A DNA stretch of 64,000 nt, taken from the NCBI RefSeq assembly GCF_017815535.1, contig NZ_CP072596.1, positions 2,325,614 through 2,389,613 of the forward strand, in the 5' to 3' direction. Source of the DNA: Tessaracoccus sp. MC1865 (GTDB lineage Bacteria; Actinomycetota; Actinomycetes; Propionibacteriales; Propionibacteriaceae). The notes under the pieces are model-generated. The model was not told the origin of the DNA, did not search any database, and was given only the letters and a program-made list of their open reading frames with translations. Both the position numbers and the translations under genes were made by a program. Of the stretch, positions 44,332 through 52,753 are shown one piece after another; the stretch's first letter is position 1; each line of letters opens with the position of its first letter.

Positions 44332-45072
44332 TCAGGCGACCAGCGCTGGCGCCGCCGGATCCGCGTGCCGCAGCACAGTGGCGGTGTGATCGCCGTTCAC
44401 GCGCGCCACCAGGAGATCCGCGAAGGCCCCGGTGTCGCCGAGGGCACCGGGCACCATGTCGATGCCGAGCGCTGCGCACCGGTCGACCATGCGGTCGCGC
44501 AGGATGCCCTCCGCCACCATGAAGCTCACCGCGACCACCCGCGACGCCTCGCCGCGCAGGCGCGGGACGACCTCTTCGACGGCGTCCCCGCCGTCGAGCG
44601 CGGCAACGGCCCATCGGCCCCACCCCAGCCGTGGAGAGGCGGTGATCGTGTCGGCCACTGCCGTCACGGCGGGGCGGTCGGAGGATCCTGCCACGAACAC
44701 CAGCACCGCGGTGTCCGGTTCCGGCGGCACACCGGCCGCGGTGAGCGCCTCCTCGCAGGCCGCGAGCAGGCGAGAATCCGGGCCGAGGGGCGGCGTCGGC
44801 GTCACCGCGGAACCGTGCGCCTCGAGCGCCGCCACGGCGGCCGGGATGTCGACCCTCGCGTGGTAGGCCTTGGTCAGCAGCACGGGGGCCGCGACGGCGG
44901 GCCGGCCCTGCAGTGCGTGGGCCACGTCGTCGATCGTCGGGCCGTGGTGGTCCAGGTACGACGTGTGCACCTCGCGGCCCGGCTGGCGCAGCCGCACGGC
45001 GTCGGCGATCCGCTCGATGGCGGCCGCGTGGCGCGGGTCCGCCGAGCCGTGCGCGATCAGCACGATGTCCAT
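44332..45072 (-). CDS. Sirohydrochlorin chelatase (CbiX/SirB-like)
   Basis: This 246-residue protein has two CbiX-type halves. The first starts MDIVLIAHGSADPRH with the metal-binding His, and the second contains VVAVSFMVAEGILRDRM. Such chelatases insert Fe2+ or Co2+ into sirohydrochlorin. At the end of a sulfate reduction operon, Fe insertion to give sirohaem for the sulfite reductase is the likely job. The ATG shares one base with the cysN stop. Confidence 0.85.
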   Translation of the reverse strand: MDIVLIAHGSADPRHAAAIERIADAVRLRQPGREVHTSYLDHHGPTIDDVAHALQGRPAVAAPVLLTKAYHARVDIPAAVAALEAHGSAVTPTPPLGPDSRLLAACEEALTAAGVPPEPDTAVLVFVAGSSDRPAVTAVADTITASPRLGWGRWAVAALDGGDAVEEVVPRLRGEASRVVAVSFMVAEGILRDRMVDRCAALGIDMVPGALGDTGAFADLLVARVNGDHTATVLRHADPAAPALVA

Positions 45073-46367
45073 CAGATCTCCGCCCCCGCGTAGCGGTCCG
45101 GAGCGTCGGCCATGCCCGCGGCCATGGTGGCACCGTCGGCTTCGTCGATCAACAGGAACGCCCCGGTGCGCCGCAGCTCGTGGTAGTCGTCGATGGGCAG
45201 GTCGTCGGCCAGCCGGATGCGGACGCGGCCGATGTCGTTGAGCTCCAACTGCTGAGGGGCGCGGATGTATTCGACGGCCTCGATGTCGAGCTGGTCCAGG
45301 ATCTCCTCCACCAACGCCCGGACGGTGCGGGTGCCGGCCCGCAGCAGCACGCGGTCGCGGGGGCGCACCGGGCGCTCCGAGAGCACGCACACCATGCCGC
45401 TGACGGTGCGGGTGACGTGCCCGGGCTCTTCCGCAGAGGCGAGCAGGTCGCCGCGGGAGATGTCGATGTCATCTGCCAACCTGACCGTCACCGACTGCGG
45501 CGCGAAGGCCTCAGTGAGCTCGCGCACCGTGCCGTCGGCCTGACCCTGGTCGATGCCGACGACGCGCGAGCGGCGGCCAGAGGGCAGCACAGCGATCTCT
45601 TCGCCCACCCGGACGATGCCTGCGGAGATGCGTCCCGCGTAGCCGCGGTAATCGCGATGCCCGTCCGATTGCGGGCGTAGCACGGCCTGCACGGGCAGCC
45701 GCAGCGGCTGGGTGGCCGGGTTTGTGCCCACGGGCACCGCTTCGAGGTGCTCGAGCAACGTCGGGCCCGAGTACCAGGGTGTGTTGGCGGAGCGCTCCAC
45801 CACGTTGTCGCCCCGCAGCGCCGAGAGCGGCACCGCGAGCACGTTCTGGATGTCGAAGCGCGCGGCCACCGTGCGGGCATCAGCGACGATCTCGGTGAAG
45901 CGGGATTCATCCCAGTCGACGAGGTCCATTTTGTTCACCGCGATCGCGACGTGCCGCACTCCCAGCAGCCCCGTCACTGCGAGGTGCCGACGCGTCTGTT
46001 CGACGACGCCGTGCCGCGCGTCCACCAGGATCAGCGCCAGCTCTGCCGTCGAGGCGCCGGTGACCATGTTGCGCGTGTACTGCACGTGGCCGGGGGTGTC
46101 GGCGAGTACGTAGGAGCGATTGGCCGTCGAGAAATAGCGGTACGCCACGTCTATGGTGATGCCCTGTTCGCGCTCGGCGCGCAGACCGTCGGTCAGCAGC
46201 GCCAGGTCCGGGCCCTCGAGCCCGCGCTCGCGGGACACCCGGTCCACGGCGTCGAGCTGGTCCGCCAGCACGGATTTGGTGTCGTACAACAGCCGGCCCA
46301 CGAGCGTGGACTTACCGTCGTCGACGGAGCCCGCGGTGGCCAGACGGAGAAGGTCGTGCGTGCTCAT
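45072..46367 (-). CDS. cysN: Sulfate adenylyltransferase subunit 1 (GTPase)
   Basis: This 431-residue EF-Tu-like GTPase drives APS formation by CysD. The P-loop is GSVDDGKSTLVGRLLYD, the switch region DTPGHVQYTRNMVTG, and the guanine-binding motif NKMDLVDW. No CysC kinase domain is fused at the C-terminus, consistent with direct APS reduction by CysH. The ATG shares a base with the cysD stop. Confidence 0.95.
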   Translation of the reverse strand: MSTHDLLRLATAGSVDDGKSTLVGRLLYDTKSVLADQLDAVDRVSRERGLEGPDLALLTDGLRAEREQGITIDVAYRYFSTANRSYVLADTPGHVQYTRNMVTGASTAELALILVDARHGVVEQTRRHLAVTGLLGVRHVAIAVNKMDLVDWDESRFTEIVADARTVAARFDIQNVLAVPLSALRGDNVVERSANTPWYSGPTLLEHLEAVPVGTNPATQPLRLPVQAVLRPQSDGHRDYRGYAGRISAGIVRVGEEIAVLPSGRRSRVVGIDQGQADGTVRELTEAFAPQSVTVRLADDIDISRGDLLASAEEPGHVTRTVSGMVCVLSERPVRPRDRVLLRAGTRTVRALVEEILDQLDIEAVEYIRAPQQLELNDIGRVRIRLADDLPIDDYHELRRTGAFLLIDEADGATMAAGMADAPDRYAGAEI

Positions 46368-47266
46368 CAGAAATACCCCTGCTTCTTACGGTCTTCCATC
46401 GCAGCCTCGGAGAGGCGGTCGTCGGCACGCGTGGCGCCGCGTTCCGTGATCCGCGAGGCAGCCACCTCGAGGATGACGTCCGACACCTCGCGGGCATCGG
46501 ATTCGACGGCGCCGGTGCAACTCATGTCGCCGACGGTGCGGTAGCGCACCGTGCGGGTCTCGAGCGTCTCCCCGTTGGTCGGGCCGCCCCAATCGCCTGG
46601 CGCGAGCCACATGCCGTCACGCTGGAACAGTTCTCGTCGGTGGGCGTAGTACAGGCTGGGCAGCTCGATCTGCTCCCGCTCGATGTAGCGCCAGACGTCC
46701 AGCTCCGTCCAGTTGGACAGCGGGAACACCCGCACGTGTTCGCCCGGCGCATGCCGGCCGTTGTACAGGTCCCAGAGTTCGGGCCGCTGCCGACGCGGGT
46801 CCCAGGCGCCGAACGAGTCGCGCAGCGAGAAGACGCGCTCCTTGGCCCGGGCCTTCTCCTCGTCGCGGCGGCCGCCCCCGAAGACGGCGTCGAACCGGCC
46901 CTTCTCAATGGCGTCGAGCAGCGGCACTGTCTGCAGCGGGTTGCGGGTACCGTCGGCGCGCTCACGGAGCCTGCCGTCGTCGATGTAGTCCTGCACGCTG
47001 GCCACGTGGAGCCTGGCGCCGACGCGCTCGACGGTGCGGTCACGGTAGTCAAGCACCTCCGGGAAGTTGTGCCCGGTGTCGACGTGCAGCAGCGAGAACG
47101 GCAGCGGGGCGGGCGCGAACGCCTTGAGCGCCAGGTGCAGCATGACGACGGAATCTTTGCCGCCGCTGAAGAGGATCACGGGGCGTTCGAACTCGCCCGC
47201 GACCTCGCGGAAGATGTGGATGGCCTCTGATTCGAGGTGTTCCAGGTGGCTCAGGATGTAGCTCAT
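46367..47266 (-). CDS. cysD: Sulfate adenylyltransferase subunit 2
   Basis: This 299-residue PP-loop ATP pyrophosphatase makes APS from sulfate and ATP with CysN. The PP-loop is LFSGGKDSVVMLHLALKAF. GGGRRDEEKARAKERVFSLR and FPLSNWTELDVWRYIERE are standard for CysD. ATG 47266 overlaps the cysH stop by four bases; an upstream in-frame ATG at 47281 is less likely. Confidence 0.95.
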   Translation of the reverse strand: MSYILSHLEHLESEAIHIFREVAGEFERPVILFSGGKDSVVMLHLALKAFAPAPLPFSLLHVDTGHNFPEVLDYRDRTVERVGARLHVASVQDYIDDGRLRERADGTRNPLQTVPLLDAIEKGRFDAVFGGGRRDEEKARAKERVFSLRDSFGAWDPRRQRPELWDLYNGRHAPGEHVRVFPLSNWTELDVWRYIEREQIELPSLYYAHRRELFQRDGMWLAPGDWGGPTNGETLETRTVRYRTVGDMSCTGAVESDAREVSDVILEVAASRITERGATRADDRLSEAAMEDRKKQGYF

Positions 47267-47979
47267 GTGTGTAGTCCGCATTCCGTCTTGTTCTTGCCCG
47301 ACCATCGGCCGGCCCTGGGATCCTCGCCGGCCGCGACCGGCCGGGTGCAGGGCTGACAACCGATGGACGGGTAGCCCTTCTGGCGCAGCGGGTTGAGGTG
47401 GACGTCCTCCTCGAAGGCGAACCGGTCGACGTCGTCGTCCGTCCACGCCGCGATGGGGTTGATCTTGATCATGGCGCGCTTGGCATCCCAACCGACGAGC
47501 GTGATGTCGGTACGGGTGGGCGCGTCGACGCGGCGCATGCCCGTCACCCAGGCACTGTGCCCGCTGATGGCGCGCTCCAGGGGCTCGACCTTGCGGATCG
47601 CGCAGCAGCGATCGGGGTTGGACTCGAAGAGCCGTGGCCCGTGCTGCGCAGCCTGCTCGTCGACGGTGAGCAGCGGCAGGACCGTGCGCAGCCGGACCCG
47701 GCCGGCGTAGTGGTCGCGCGTCTCGAGGGTTTCCGGGAAGTGGAAGCCGGTGTCGAGGAAGAACACGTCGAGAAATGGGGCGCTCTGGGCGATGAGCTCG
47801 ACGAGCACCTCGTCACCCATGGACGAGGCGGCCGTCACGTCGGAGCCGAACGTGTCGGCCGCCCAGGTGAGCACCTCGCGGGTGAGCGCCACCCGCCCGA
47901 GGTGCCCCTGATAGCGCTCGTCGGCCTCCAGCCCCGTGAAACGCGCCTGCGCCTCTGCCGCGGTCTCGCGGAGGGTCAT
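47263..47979 (-). CDS. cysH: Adenylylsulfate (APS) reductase CysH, Fe-S type
   Basis: This 238-residue assimilatory reductase converts APS to sulfite with thioredoxin. The cysteine pairs CC in NPDRCCAIRKVEPL and CQPC in GCQPCTRPV ligate a [4Fe-4S] cluster, marking APS rather than PAPS specificity. The catalytic Cys is near the end in NKTECGLHT. ATG 47979 overlaps the sulfite reductase stop by four bases. Confidence 0.93.
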   Translation of the reverse strand: MTLRETAAEAQARFTGLEADERYQGHLGRVALTREVLTWAADTFGSDVTAASSMGDEVLVELIAQSAPFLDVFFLDTGFHFPETLETRDHYAGRVRLRTVLPLLTVDEQAAQHGPRLFESNPDRCCAIRKVEPLERAISGHSAWVTGMRRVDAPTRTDITLVGWDAKRAMIKINPIAAWTDDDVDRFAFEEDVHLNPLRQKGYPSIGCQPCTRPVAAGEDPRAGRWSGKNKTECGLHT

Positions 47980-49643
47980 CGGAGGTCGTCCTCCTCCGCG
48001 CGGTGCGCCCACTGACGGAAGGATTCCCCGTCGATCCGCTGCGCGAGGAAGGTGCGAGCGAGCCGCTCGATGTACTCCGGCAGGTCTTCGGCGGCGACCT
48101 TCAGCGCCCGCGTCTTGCGCGCGAGCTGGGGTTCGAAGCCCAGGCCGCCGCCCAGGTGCACCTGGAAGATCTCCGTCAGGTTGCCGTCGGCGTCCTGCTG
48201 CACCATGCCCTTGAGGCCGACGTCCGCCACCTGAGTGCGGGCGCAGGCGTTCGGGCACCCGTTGACGTGGATGGTGAACGGCACGTCGAAGTCCGGCAGC
48301 CGAGCCTCGAGTTCCTCGACGACGGTGCGTGCCCGGGCCTTGGTCTCGACGAGCGCCAGCTTGCAGAACTCGATCCCGGTGCAGGCCATCACACCCCGGC
48401 GGAACTCAGAGGGGCGCGCCTGCAGGTCGAGTGGGTTGAGCGCCGCGACGAGGGCCTCCGTGTTCTCCAGGGGGACGTCGAGCACCAGCAACTTCTGGTG
48501 CGGGGTGAGGCGGACGCGCCCGGACCCGTACTGCGACGCCAGGTCGGCGATGCGCTTGAGGCGCGTGCCGGAGACGCGGCCGGCGATGGGGGCCACGCCC
48601 ACCCAGAACAGCCCGTCGTTCTGCGGGTGGATGCCGATGTGGTCACGGCGTGCCTGCGACACGTCCGGGGCCGGACCGTCCACGAGGCGGCGGTGGAGGT
48701 ACTCGTCCTCCAGCACCTGCCGGAACTTCTCCGGGCCCCAGTCCGCCATGAGGAACTTGAGGCGTGCCTTGTTGCGGAGGCGGCGATAGCCGTAGTCGCG
48801 GAAGATCGACGTGACGCCGGCCCACACGTCGGGGATCTCGTGCAGCGGCACCCATGCGCCCAGCCGCTGCGCGAAGATCGGGTTGACGGACAGTCCGCCG
48901 CCCACCCACAGGTCGAAGCCCGGCCCGTGCTGCGGGTGCACCACGCCGACGAACGAGATGTCGTTGGCCTCATGCACGATGTCGAGCGTGGTGTTGCCGG
49001 AGATGGCGGTCTTGAACTTGCGCGGCAGGTTGGAGAACTCCGGGTTGCCGATGTAGCGCTCCAGGATCTCCCGCACGGCGGGGGTGCCGTCGACCAGTTC
49101 GTTCGCCGCGATCCCCGCCACCGGGGAGCCGAGAATCACCCGGGGCACGTCGCCGCAGGCCTCGGTGGTGGAGAGCCCCACCGCTTCGAGACGCTCCCAG
49201 ATTTCAGGGACGTCCTCGATGCGGATCCAGTGGAGCTGGATGTTCTGGCGGTCCGAGATGTCCGCGGTGTCGCGCGCGAACTCGGAGGAGATGCCGGCGA
49301 TCACCCGCAGCTGTTCGTTGGACAGGGCGCCGCCGTCGGAGCGCACGCGCATCATGAAGAATTCAGCGTCGAGCTCCTCGGGCGCCAGCGTGGCCGTCTG
49401 GCCACCGTCGATGCCCTCCTTGCGCTGCGTGTAGAGGCCCCACCACCGCATGCGGCCCCGGAGGTCGTCGCCGGGGATCGACGCGAAACCCTGCTTCGAG
49501 TACACGTCGATGATCCGCTGGCGGACGTTCAGGCCGTCGTCGGCCTGCTTGAGTTCCTCGTTCGGGTTGAGCGGGGTCTTGTCGCCGTCCGCCCACGCGC
49601 CGGTCACCTGTACGCGCTTGGGCCGCGCTGCCACATCAGTCAT
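47976..49643 (-). CDS. sir: Sulfite reductase (ferredoxin), SirA/NirA type
   Basis: This 555-residue sirohaem/[4Fe-4S] reductase takes sulfite to sulfide with six electrons from ferredoxin. The cluster cysteines are in CTGIEFCKLALVETKARA and NGCPNACARTQVADVGLKG. The family also includes nitrite reductases; the cysH-cysD-cysN context decides for sulfite. It is the first gene of the leftward cys operon. The gap upstream (49644-49737) must hold the promoter, but I see no convincing operator. Confidence 0.9.
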   Translation of the reverse strand: MTDVAARPKRVQVTGAWADGDKTPLNPNEELKQADDGLNVRQRIIDVYSKQGFASIPGDDLRGRMRWWGLYTQRKEGIDGGQTATLAPEELDAEFFMMRVRSDGGALSNEQLRVIAGISSEFARDTADISDRQNIQLHWIRIEDVPEIWERLEAVGLSTTEACGDVPRVILGSPVAGIAANELVDGTPAVREILERYIGNPEFSNLPRKFKTAISGNTTLDIVHEANDISFVGVVHPQHGPGFDLWVGGGLSVNPIFAQRLGAWVPLHEIPDVWAGVTSIFRDYGYRRLRNKARLKFLMADWGPEKFRQVLEDEYLHRRLVDGPAPDVSQARRDHIGIHPQNDGLFWVGVAPIAGRVSGTRLKRIADLASQYGSGRVRLTPHQKLLVLDVPLENTEALVAALNPLDLQARPSEFRRGVMACTGIEFCKLALVETKARARTVVEELEARLPDFDVPFTIHVNGCPNACARTQVADVGLKGMVQQDADGNLTEIFQVHLGGGLGFEPQLARKTRALKVAAEDLPEYIERLARTFLAQRIDGESFRQWAHRAEEDDLR

Positions 49644-49737
49644 GGGGGGTCCTTCTCTAGGGCCTTGTCACCCGCCCACAACCAGCCAGATGGCCCACCT
49701 CATTCCCCTCATCTCCTGCAGCGAACATGTCAATTCT

Positions 49738-50139
49738 TCAACTACGCGTCACGGGTACGCCGCGTGCGGCACCCTCACCCTCGACCGCGATGCCGTGGAT
49801 GCCGATGAGACCGAGGAACACGGTGTCATAGGTGCCCCGCACCGTGACGTGCGCACCCGAGGCCTGCGTGAGCCGCACGTCGGCGGTGTAGCCGGCTCCC
49901 TGTGCGAAACCGAGGGCCGCCCGCTTGCCTGCCGCGATGTCCAGCCCGACGCCGGCGTCCGTCAGCGACACCTGGTGCGTGGCGGCGCGGGCTGCCTGGG
50001 CCGCGATCTCCCGGGCCTCCTGCTCGGCCGCGGCGTGTCCGGCGAAGTCCACCCCGAGGCCGACGGTGACGATGAACGCGGGGAGGGCCACCGCTGTCCA
50101 GACGGACAGCGACAACCCTCTCTCGTTTCTGCGACGCAT
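49738..50139 (-). CDS. TadG/TadE-like membrane protein
   Basis: This 133-residue protein starts MRRRNERGLSLSVWTAVALP and has one membrane segment (about 11-30), followed by an alanine-rich extracellular part with AAEQEAREIAAQAARAATHQ. This matches TadE/TadG-like pilin-related proteins of Flp pilus loci. No other tad gene is near, so it is an orphan with unclear function. Its end lies 94 bases upstream of the sulfite reductase start. Confidence 0.7.
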   Translation of the reverse strand: MRRRNERGLSLSVWTAVALPAFIVTVGLGVDFAGHAAAEQEAREIAAQAARAATHQVSLTDAGVGLDIAAGKRAALGFAQGAGYTADVRLTQASGAHVTVRGTYDTVFLGLIGIHGIAVEGEGAARGVPVTRS

Positions 50140-50191
50140 GCCGCCATTGAACAGGTCTCCCGGGTCACCGTGTCCGGTGCTGCGGTCAGGC

Positions 50192-50200
50192 TGTGGACAA
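50192..50200 (-). promoter_or_regulatory. Isolated actinobacterial-type DnaA box
   Basis: TGTGGACAA (TTGTCCACA on the other strand) matches the DnaA box form common in GC-rich actinobacteria. It sits between the TadG-like gene and the purB stop. No second box or AT-rich region is nearby. Confidence 0.25.
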
Positions 50201-50201
50201 C

Positions 50202-51632
50202 TCAGAGCACGGATCCCGGGCGGTAGGCCGCGGCCTCGGGATCAGCCTCGACGATCTCCGCCACCCGGGCGACGACGCGCGCCACCTGCGCCTGGGCCGT
50301 GCCGGCCAACTCGAGGGGGCTGCCCACGAGCCCGCCCAGTTCGTCGCGCGTGAGGCCGAGCCTGTCGTCGGAGGCCAGCCTGTCGAGCAGGTCGTTGGTG
50401 CGCGCGCCCTCGCGCAGATCCAGCGCCACGGCGACGGCGTGCTCCTTGATCGCCTCGTGCGCCACCTCGCGGCCGACGCCCTTGCGCACCGCCGCCATCA
50501 GCACCTTGGTGGTGGTGAGGAAGGGCAGGTAGCGCTCGAGTTCGGCCTCGATGACAGCCGGGAAGGCGCCGAAGTCTGCCAGCACTGTGAGGAAGGTCTC
50601 GAACAGCCCGTCGAGGGCGAAGAACGCGTCGGGCAGCGCGACGCGGCGCACCACGGAGCAGGACACGTCGCCCTCGTTCCACTGGTCGCCGGCGAGCTCA
50701 CCCAGCATCGAGACGTAGCCGCGCAGGATGACCGCGAGGCCGTTGACGCGCTCGCAGGAGCGGGTGTTCATCTTGTGGGGCATGGCCGACGAGCCGACCT
50801 GGCCCTCCTTGAACCCCTCGGTGACCAGTTCGATGCCTGCCATCAGGCGGATGGTCGTGGCTACATTCGAGGGAGCGGCGGCGATCTGCGCGAGGGCGGT
50901 CACCGCGTCGTAGTCCAGGGAGCGCGGGTAGACCTGACCGGTGGAGGTGAACACCGCGCCGAAGCCGAGTTCCTCAGCGATGCGGCGTTCCAGCTCGGCC
51001 AGCTTGTCAGCGTCGCCCCCGAGAAGGTCCAGCATGTCCTGCGCCGTCCCGACGGGGCCCTTGATACCGCGGGCAGGGTAGCGGGTGATCAGGTTGTCGA
51101 GCCGGTCGAGCGAGACGAGCAGTTCGTCGGCGGCGGTGGCGAACCGCTTGCCGAGCGTGGTGAGTTGCGCGGCGACGTTGTGCGAGCGGCCTGTGAGCGG
51201 CTGGTCGGCGTACTGCGTGGCCAGGCGGGCGAGCTCGGAGAGCGTGGCGACGACGCGGACGCGTACCACCCGCAGCGATTCGAGCACCTGCAGTTGCTCG
51301 ATGTTCTCGGTGAGGTCGCGCGAGGTCATGCCCTTGTGGATGTGCTCGAACCCGGCGAGCGCGTTGAATTCCTCGATGCGAGCCTTCACATCGTGGCGGG
51401 TGACGCGCTCGCGCTCATCGATGGAAGCCAGATCCACCTGGTCGACGACGCTCTCGTAGGCCGCGATCACCTCGTCGGCGTCAGCGCCCCCGAAGTCGAC
51501 GCCGAGGTCGCGTTGGGCCCGGAGCACTGCGAGCCACAGCTTCCGCTCGGAGATGATCTTGGCCTTGGGGGCCCATATCTGGCGCATCTGCGTCGACGCG
51601 TAACGGTTGGCCAGCACATTGGGGACGCTCAT
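50202..51632 (-). CDS. purB: Adenylosuccinate lyase
   Basis: This 476-residue fumarase/aspartase-superfamily enzyme splits SAICAR and adenylosuccinate, serving two purine steps. The catalytic loop signature is GSSAMPHKMNTRSCERVNGL, and GMTSRDLTENIEQLQ and TGRSHNVAAQL are conserved. The ATG at 51632 is chosen over a TTG two codons upstream. TAGGAT seven bases before it suggests a leaderless transcript. Confidence 0.95.
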   Translation of the reverse strand: MSVPNVLANRYASTQMRQIWAPKAKIISERKLWLAVLRAQRDLGVDFGGADADEVIAAYESVVDQVDLASIDERERVTRHDVKARIEEFNALAGFEHIHKGMTSRDLTENIEQLQVLESLRVVRVRVVATLSELARLATQYADQPLTGRSHNVAAQLTTLGKRFATAADELLVSLDRLDNLITRYPARGIKGPVGTAQDMLDLLGGDADKLAELERRIAEELGFGAVFTSTGQVYPRSLDYDAVTALAQIAAAPSNVATTIRLMAGIELVTEGFKEGQVGSSAMPHKMNTRSCERVNGLAVILRGYVSMLGELAGDQWNEGDVSCSVVRRVALPDAFFALDGLFETFLTVLADFGAFPAVIEAELERYLPFLTTTKVLMAAVRKGVGREVAHEAIKEHAVAVALDLREGARTNDLLDRLASDDRLGLTRDELGGLVGSPLELAGTAQAQVARVVARVAEIVEADPEAAAYRPGSVL

Positions 51633-51682
51633 GGCCAAATCCTAGCCTCCCCCTTCTGGCCCTGCGCTCGCTGGGCGTCCTG

Positions 51683-52753
51683 TCAACGCCCGCTTCGCCT
51701 CTTGGCCAACAACCGCTGGAGCAGGACGAACACCAACAGCACTGCGCCCGTGATGATCGTCAGGTACTGCGGGTCGATCGAGCCGTCCTTCGTGATGATC
51801 AACCGCAACACCTGCAACACCAGAACCCCGATGACCGACCCCAGCACGTAGCCCGCCCCTCCCGTCAGCAGGGAGCCCCCGATGACGACGGCCGCGATCG
51901 CGTCGAGCTCCCAGCCCAAGCCCGTCACGTTGCGCGCCGAGCCCTGCACGCTGGCGGTGTACACCACCGCCGCCAAGCCCGAGCATGCGCCCGAGATCAC
52001 GTAGATCAGCAGCCGCGTCCGCGCCACGGGCAGCCCCATCAACTCGGCCGAGTTCTCCGACCCCCCAATGCCGTACACCGTGCGCCCCATCCGAGTGCGG
52101 TGCATGAAGAACACGGCGCCGAGCACGACGAGGAGCGCGATCATCACCCCAGGAGTGACCGTGAAGTCGTTGACCTTGGGCCCGTCGTACAGCTTCCACC
52201 TCGTCGACAGCCACTCGAACGGAGAGCCCTCGGGCGCCCGGACCACGTCAGTGGTGAGCATCGACGCGAGCCCGCGCGCCAGGAACATCATCGCCAAGGT
52301 CGCGATGAAGGGCTGAACGTTGAAGAACTGCACCATGACCCCGGCGAACAGCCCGAACAGCGACGCGAGGACGATCATCGCCAACACGCCCAGCCACCCG
52401 TTGAGGCCCTGGCCCATCAGCATCACCCCGGCCACGGAGCTGAAGGCGACCACGGCCCCGACGGACAGGTCGATGCCGGCCGAGATGATCACCAGCGTCA
52501 TGCCCACCGCGAGGATGAGCATGGGTGCCGCTCCTCCCAGCAGGTCCGACATCGTGCCGGGGTGGAACACCCGACCGTAGGCGACCTGCGCGTAGATGAG
52601 CATGCCCAGCAGCAGCGCCAACGCGATCAGGGTGGGCAGCAGGCGCTGGGCGCGATGCCACCACCCGGCCACGCCACTCGCGCGGGATTCCTGGGCGCGA
52701 GGCAGATCGGGTGCAGGCCGCACCTCGTCGACGAGCGTGTTCGGCGCGTTCAC
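51683..52753 (-). CDS. Sugar ABC transporter permease (YjfF-like)
   Basis: This 356-residue BPD_transp_2 family permease has around nine membrane segments. MTLVIISAGIDLSVGAVVAFSSVAGV is the family hallmark near residue 100, and GIGGSENSAELMGLPVARTRL is the coupling region. It is the last gene of a set ordered like E. coli ytfQ-ytfR-ytfT-yjfF. Its ATG overlaps the stop of the upstream permease by four bases. With the other permease it forms a heterodimeric channel. Confidence 0.85.
   Translation of the reverse strand: MNAPNTLVDEVRPAPDLPRAQESRASGVAGWWHRAQRLLPTLIALALLLGMLIYAQVAYGRVFHPGTMSDLLGGAAPMLILAVGMTLVIISAGIDLSVGAVVAFSSVAGVMLMGQGLNGWLGVLAMIVLASLFGLFAGVMVQFFNVQPFIATLAMMFLARGLASMLTTDVVRAPEGSPFEWLSTRWKLYDGPKVNDFTVTPGVMIALLVVLGAVFFMHRTRMGRTVYGIGGSENSAELMGLPVARTRLLIYVISGACSGLAAVVYTASVQGSARNVTGLGWELDAIAAVVIGGSLLTGGAGYVLGSVIGVLVLQVLRLIITKDGSIDPQYLTIITGAVLLVFVLLQRLLAKRRSGR

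Noticed and set aside
48003-49808. Long plus-strand frame opposite the sulfite reductase
   Set aside because: Low-complexity His/Arg/Val-rich translation with no domains; antisense shadow.
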